From Planctomycetota bacterium (GTDB taxonomy: Bacteria; Planctomycetota; Planctomycetia; Pirellulales; Pirellulaceae), in NCBI GenBank assembly GCA_026692905.1, contig JAPLNL010000031.1, forward strand, positions 1 through 33,759: a DNA stretch of 33,759 nt, given 5' to 3'. Both the position numbers and the translations under genes were made by a program. The notes beneath the pieces were generated by a model. The model saw nothing but the letters and a program-made list of their open reading frames with translations. It was not told the DNA's origin and did no database searches. Below are positions 30,599-33,759 of this stretch, in pieces; the first letter of the stretch is position 1, and every line of letters starts with the position of its first letter.

Positions 30599-30599
30599 T

Positions 30600-31523
30600 T
30601 TAAAGTTGGGGCGAATACTTTAGCTTCATCGTTTGCTTGACCGTCTGCTTTGTTTTGGTGCTTGGTTTCGCCGGGTCGGTGCTTTGCCTGTCGACCTTAA
30701 TGGACATTTCTTGTTTGAATTCGGAGTGGTCGATGCTGCCACGGGTGTTATCAAACCAAATGATGCCTCCGGATTCTTGGCTTTCCATTTTCAGCCCCGA
30801 ATTGCCAATCGCATCCGCGACCTTGATTGCCTTCGTTTCCTTAATGCGGTCCAATATTCTCCCTCCGACCGTTTCTTCGCCGAGATACTGATACGTTGTG
30901 CTCACTATCAATTTCCCAAACGGGGGCATTTCTAGTTCATATTGAGCAGGCCAGCTTTCGCCGACACCGATCGATTTTGCTGGAAACGTGAGGGTTCCAT
31001 TTGCTGCGATTTCCTTGAGGCCGGCGATACTTAGCTCATTAAGATTCTTGAGCATATCATCTGGGATTACGACATCTGAAACCTCGCCGCTTGGTTTCGT
31101 TTTAACTACAAACCGGGAGCCGGCCAACGGTCGAATTCCTTTTGCCATCAACTCACCAATTCCTGTTAGCGGCTGATTGTTGTTGGTGTCGATTTGAAAA
31201 TTCCCGGCTGGTGACTTTAAATCGAGTTGAACCCGTTTGACCAACTGCTCGATGGATGCTTGACCATCCGGCGCGATCTCTTTGACGGTCCATGTGATGT
31301 TGGAAATCTGGTGTTGCTGAGTCTGGATAGGTGAGACCGCTCCGCCGCTGGCTGTTTCCATTTGGATGCTTGTATCTTGCTCGATCAGCAAGTTGGTGAC
31401 GCTGTCTCTTTTGAATTTCCATGCGAGGGTTTTCTGAGCCCAGCAGGCAGGTGTCGCAAAGACAAATGCGGATACGAACACAACAAAGGCCGTTAGCCTA
31501 CGCAAAAGAACAGGAGGAATCAT
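30600..31523 (-). CDS. Secreted DUF6263-like protein
   Basis: A 307-residue protein with a signal peptide (RRLTAFVVFVSAFVFATPACWAQ, about residues 8-29). The rest is mostly beta: LAWKFKRDSVTNLLIEQDTS, TWTVKEIAPDGQASIEQLVKRVQL, GSRFVVKTKPSGEVSDV and GVGESWPAQ are blocks I associate with DUF6263, a planctomycete family of unknown function. A Lys/Thr/Gln-rich C-terminus precedes KLKYSPQL. ATG 31521-31523 is preceded by AGGA at nine bases. Single gene. The 144-bp element abuts its 3' end without changing the reading frame as far as can be seen. Confidence 0.75.
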   Translation of the reverse strand: MIPPVLLRRLTAFVVFVSAFVFATPACWAQKTLAWKFKRDSVTNLLIEQDTSIQMETASGGAVSPIQTQQHQISNITWTVKEIAPDGQASIEQLVKRVQLDLKSPAGNFQIDTNNNQPLTGIGELMAKGIRPLAGSRFVVKTKPSGEVSDVVIPDDMLKNLNELSIAGLKEIAANGTLTFPAKSIGVGESWPAQYELEMPPFGKLIVSTTYQYLGEETVGGRILDRIKETKAIKVADAIGNSGLKMESQESGGIIWFDNTRGSIDHSEFKQEMSIKVDRQSTDPAKPSTKTKQTVKQTMKLKYSPQL

Positions 31524-31763
31524 TCTTGGTTTCCTGATGGGAAGTGAAATTTGCGGAGTTCATTTCATGCTGTTTCGCGAAGAATGCTAGCAGGGCTCCA
31601 TGACAAACATGACAATAACCATGCAATGTTATAGTAGACTTGGATCGATATGACCACCTCGCCGTTGGTTGCGAGACTTCGAATCATGCCCTTTGTGCTA
31701 AGATATCCCAAGCATTCGTCGAGTCGCGATGAGACCCATTTCCCAACTTCAAGCACTTCAAAT

Positions 31764-33542
31764 ATGAATCGTTTCCATCTCAAACCATTGTTGGCAATTC
31801 CAATTGGCCTTTTGCTCAGTCTGCAGCCTATCAACGAAGCTATCGGGCAATCCAGCAAGCCCTCCGCCGGTCCGAACGACGCCGAGGTTGCGAGCGCATT
31901 TCAAGTGTGGCTTGACGCGGAATGCAAACGGCATCCGGTTTTCGCGACACAACAAGGAATGCGAGAGTTCGATGGCCAAATGGACGATTTATCAACCAAA
32001 GCACGCGCAGAGGATGCGAAACAGGACGAAGCAGTATTGCTCGAGTTGTCCAAAAAGTTTGACCGAGCCAAGCTCTCCAGGAACGCACAGATCGATCTAG
32101 AAATATGGGAAAGCTTTTTGAAATATCGCGGCTGGCAATACAAAAATAGCGATGACTTTGCCAACGACCCTAGAACGTATCTTGTTTACTGCTCCGATAG
32201 CGTCTTCGGTTTATTCACTCAGTCCACGCTACCACGTCACCGAAATGTCGAAAACGCAGCTAGCCGAATCGCACATATTCCTGAGGTCCTTGCCGCCGCG
32301 AAAGCTTCGCTCAAAAACCCGCCCAAAATCCTGACTGAGGTGGCGATCAAACGAACCGATGGTGCGATCGCTTTTTACGACAAGGATATCTTTGCACTTG
32401 CCGAAGAGTCACCTCAAATCAGCTCGCTCGCGAGCCCAAGTCGCAAAGCGGCTGACGCACTGCGCGAGTACAAAAAATTCTTGGAGGACGAGGTCTTGCC
32501 ACGATCCAACGGCGAATGGCGAATCGGAGAAAAAAAGTTCAGCGAGAAACTGTCCATGGAATTGGACGCTGGACTCACTGCAAAAGAAGTCATCGATACC
32601 GCAGAAGCAGAAGCGGATCGGGTGGAACGCGAAATGTACTACGTCGCCAAGCAACTTTGGAGCTCCGTTTTCGAGAATATAACGGTGTATCCAGACGATG
32701 CGACTGGTCGACGCGAGACCATTCGAGCCGTGTTGGCTGAGCTTGGTAAAGACCGCGGATCGGCCACAACGCTGCTGACCGACACGAAAAACACGGTCGA
32801 CAAAATCAAGAAGTTCATCGAGCGCAAGAAGATTCTGACGCTCCCGAATCCTGATCAATGTTCCATTATCGAAATGCCGGAGTTTCAACGCGGGTTTTCG
32901 GCCGCCTACCTAAACCAAGCTCCCCCGTTAGACTCGAAAGCAAAGAGCCTTTACGCGATCTCACCACCTCCTTCCGATTGGCCGACCGAACGTCAAGATG
33001 CGTTCTTCCAAGAGTACAATCGCTCGATGCTGCAGGTGCTTACGATCCACGAAGCGTATCCAGGACACTACGTCCAACTCGATTACAGCAACCGAATGGA
33101 TTCTCTCGTTCGCAAAGTTCTTTCGTCGGGAGTCTTTGCCGAGGGATGGGCCGTCTATACGGAACAAATGATGCTTGATGAAGGCTACGGGGACGGGGAC
33201 CTTGCACTGCGTCTTCATCAGCTCAAGTTCTACATGCGAGCGGTGTTAAATGCGATTCTGGACTATCGCATGCACTGCTCCGCCATGACAGACGACGAAG
33301 CTTTATCATTGCTCGTCGATCGCGGTTTTCAGACCACCGGCGAAGCGGTCGGCAAGATCCAACGAGCCAAACAAAGCTCCTGTCAGTTATCGACTTATTT
33401 TGTTGGCAGGACAGCCTTTTATCGTTTGCGTCAAAACGTTCAACGAGCTCGCGGTAATGCATTTGAGCTCGGGCCGTACCACGAAGAGGTCCTGCTCAAA
33501 GGAACTTTGCCTGTGAAGTATTTGCCTGAGCTGGTTAAGTAG
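31764..33542 (+). CDS. DUF885 family metallopeptidase-like lipoprotein/secreted protein
   Basis: A 592-residue DUF885 protein. The signal peptide MNRFHLKPLLAIPIGLLLSL is followed by a predicted cleavage near IGQ, so it is exported. The zinc-peptidase-like HEAYPGH lies at 429-435 (His429, Glu430, His435) and FAEGWAVYTEQ supplies a downstream glutamate (Glu460), as in M32/M3-like gluzincins. SIIEMPEFQRG and the C-terminal GAYxxG-type FELGPYHEEVL are also typical. Probably a periplasmic peptidase; substrate unknown. I place the start at ATG 31764 because it gives a signal peptide at the N-terminus; the frame is open from 31650. No strong ribosome site. Single gene, followed by repeats. Confidence 0.9.
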   Translation: MNRFHLKPLLAIPIGLLLSLQPINEAIGQSSKPSAGPNDAEVASAFQVWLDAECKRHPVFATQQGMREFDGQMDDLSTKARAEDAKQDEAVLLELSKKFDRAKLSRNAQIDLEIWESFLKYRGWQYKNSDDFANDPRTYLVYCSDSVFGLFTQSTLPRHRNVENAASRIAHIPEVLAAAKASLKNPPKILTEVAIKRTDGAIAFYDKDIFALAEESPQISSLASPSRKAADALREYKKFLEDEVLPRSNGEWRIGEKKFSEKLSMELDAGLTAKEVIDTAEAEADRVEREMYYVAKQLWSSVFENITVYPDDATGRRETIRAVLAELGKDRGSATTLLTDTKNTVDKIKKFIERKKILTLPNPDQCSIIEMPEFQRGFSAAYLNQAPPLDSKAKSLYAISPPPSDWPTERQDAFFQEYNRSMLQVLTIHEAYPGHYVQLDYSNRMDSLVRKVLSSGVFAEGWAVYTEQMMLDEGYGDGDLALRLHQLKFYMRAVLNAILDYRMHCSAMTDDEALSLLVDRGFQTTGEAVGKIQRAKQSSCQLSTYFVGRTAFYRLRQNVQRARGNAFELGPYHEEVLLKGTLPVKYLPELVK

Positions 33543-33544
33543 TT

Positions 33545-33567
33545 GTTCCCAGGCTTTGCCTGGAAAC
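33545..33567. repeat. Palindrome of the GTTCCCAGGC family
   Basis: GTTCCCAGGCTTTGCCTGGAAAC is an imperfect hairpin starting three bases after the DUF885 stop. Same family as 12336-12360. Confidence 0.6.
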
Positions 33568-33640
33568 ACACGGCTAATCCTTGTAAACGTCATGGGTTAG
33601 CCAAAACGTACGGCAATCTTTGAGAGGTCGAGACCACGTC

Positions 33641-33759
33641 GGGAGGGCGAGGCCACCGCTGTAAACATCTTTGCAAAGTAAATTTCATTGAAAACCTTAG
33701 GGAGGGCGAGGCTCCTGCCGAGCCAACGGTCCAAAGGTTCGGCAGGAGCCTCACCCTCC
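33641..33759 (-). repeat. Second copy of the composite inverted-repeat element (cut by window end)
   Basis: The reverse complement follows 12463-12523, then, skipping five of the six tandem units, 12601-12650, with few differences, including the hairpin with the GGCTCGGCAGGAGCC arm. It has a single GCCTCGCCCTCCCTA unit where the other has six. The window ends inside it, so its full length is unknown. Confidence 0.8.

Overview
The window reads as a piece of a planctomycete chromosome, most likely Pirellulaceae-like. The signs are a BBP7-type outer-membrane barrel, a Tat-exported DUF1501 protein, a DUF6263-like secreted protein, few strong Shine-Dalgarno sites, and gene gaps filled with dispersed palindromic repeats. 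No rRNA, tRNA, CRISPR array, transposase or phage gene was seen. Bases 1 to about 685 do not fit: they are much more GC-rich, read like an alphaproteobacterial ABC-transporter region, and stop abruptly near 683-690. A chimeric contig end is the simplest explanation.

Layout. 1-690: partial ABC solute-binding protein and the tail of a second reading frame. 753-821: nested double hairpin. 839-3351: BBP7 barrel (minus) divergent from a small lipoprotein (plus). 3459-5977: thiolase followed by a long biopterin-dependent aromatic amino acid hydroxylase, probably Phe/Tyr breakdown. 6107-8958: unrecognised 875-residue protein and a Pro-rich small protein (minus). 9228-10822: tandem ACT protein overlapping a ketopantoate-reductase-like enzyme. 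10996-12222: MFS exporter. 12305-12691: repeat cluster, including a 15-bp unit repeated six times. 12795-15308: S-adenosylhomocysteine hydrolase downstream of an ArsR-methyltransferase fusion regulator (SahR-like). 15631-17001: Na+/alanine symporter. 17603-18979: DUF1501 protein. 19181-21542: LpxL/HtrB-type acyltransferase, small protein and DAG-kinase-like lipid kinase in one minus-strand operon. 21755-22303: DinB-like protein. 22662-25186: MoxR ATPase, small membrane protein and a second DAG-kinase-like lipid kinase. 25435-31523: a region holding two inverted copies of a 144-bp element. Between them lie a truncated secreted ORF, a BaiN-type flavoprotein and a plus-strand operon of radical SAM enzyme, GcvH-like lipoyl carrier and 2x[4Fe-4S] ferredoxin; a DUF6263-like protein ends against the right-hand copy. 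31764-33542: DUF885 metallopeptidase-like protein. The window ends inside another repeat copy.

Most interesting points: (1) the tightly coupled radical SAM / GcvH-like / ferredoxin operon, which looks like a dedicated redox or lipoyl-carrier pathway rather than glycine cleavage or haem synthesis; (2) the SahR-like regulator with ahcY and a perfect-arm palindrome at its promoter; (3) the 144-bp element, 48 codons long, read through in frame by a truncated secreted gene and supplying its stop codon; (4) nested double-hairpin repeats with compensatory changes; (5) the foreign left end.
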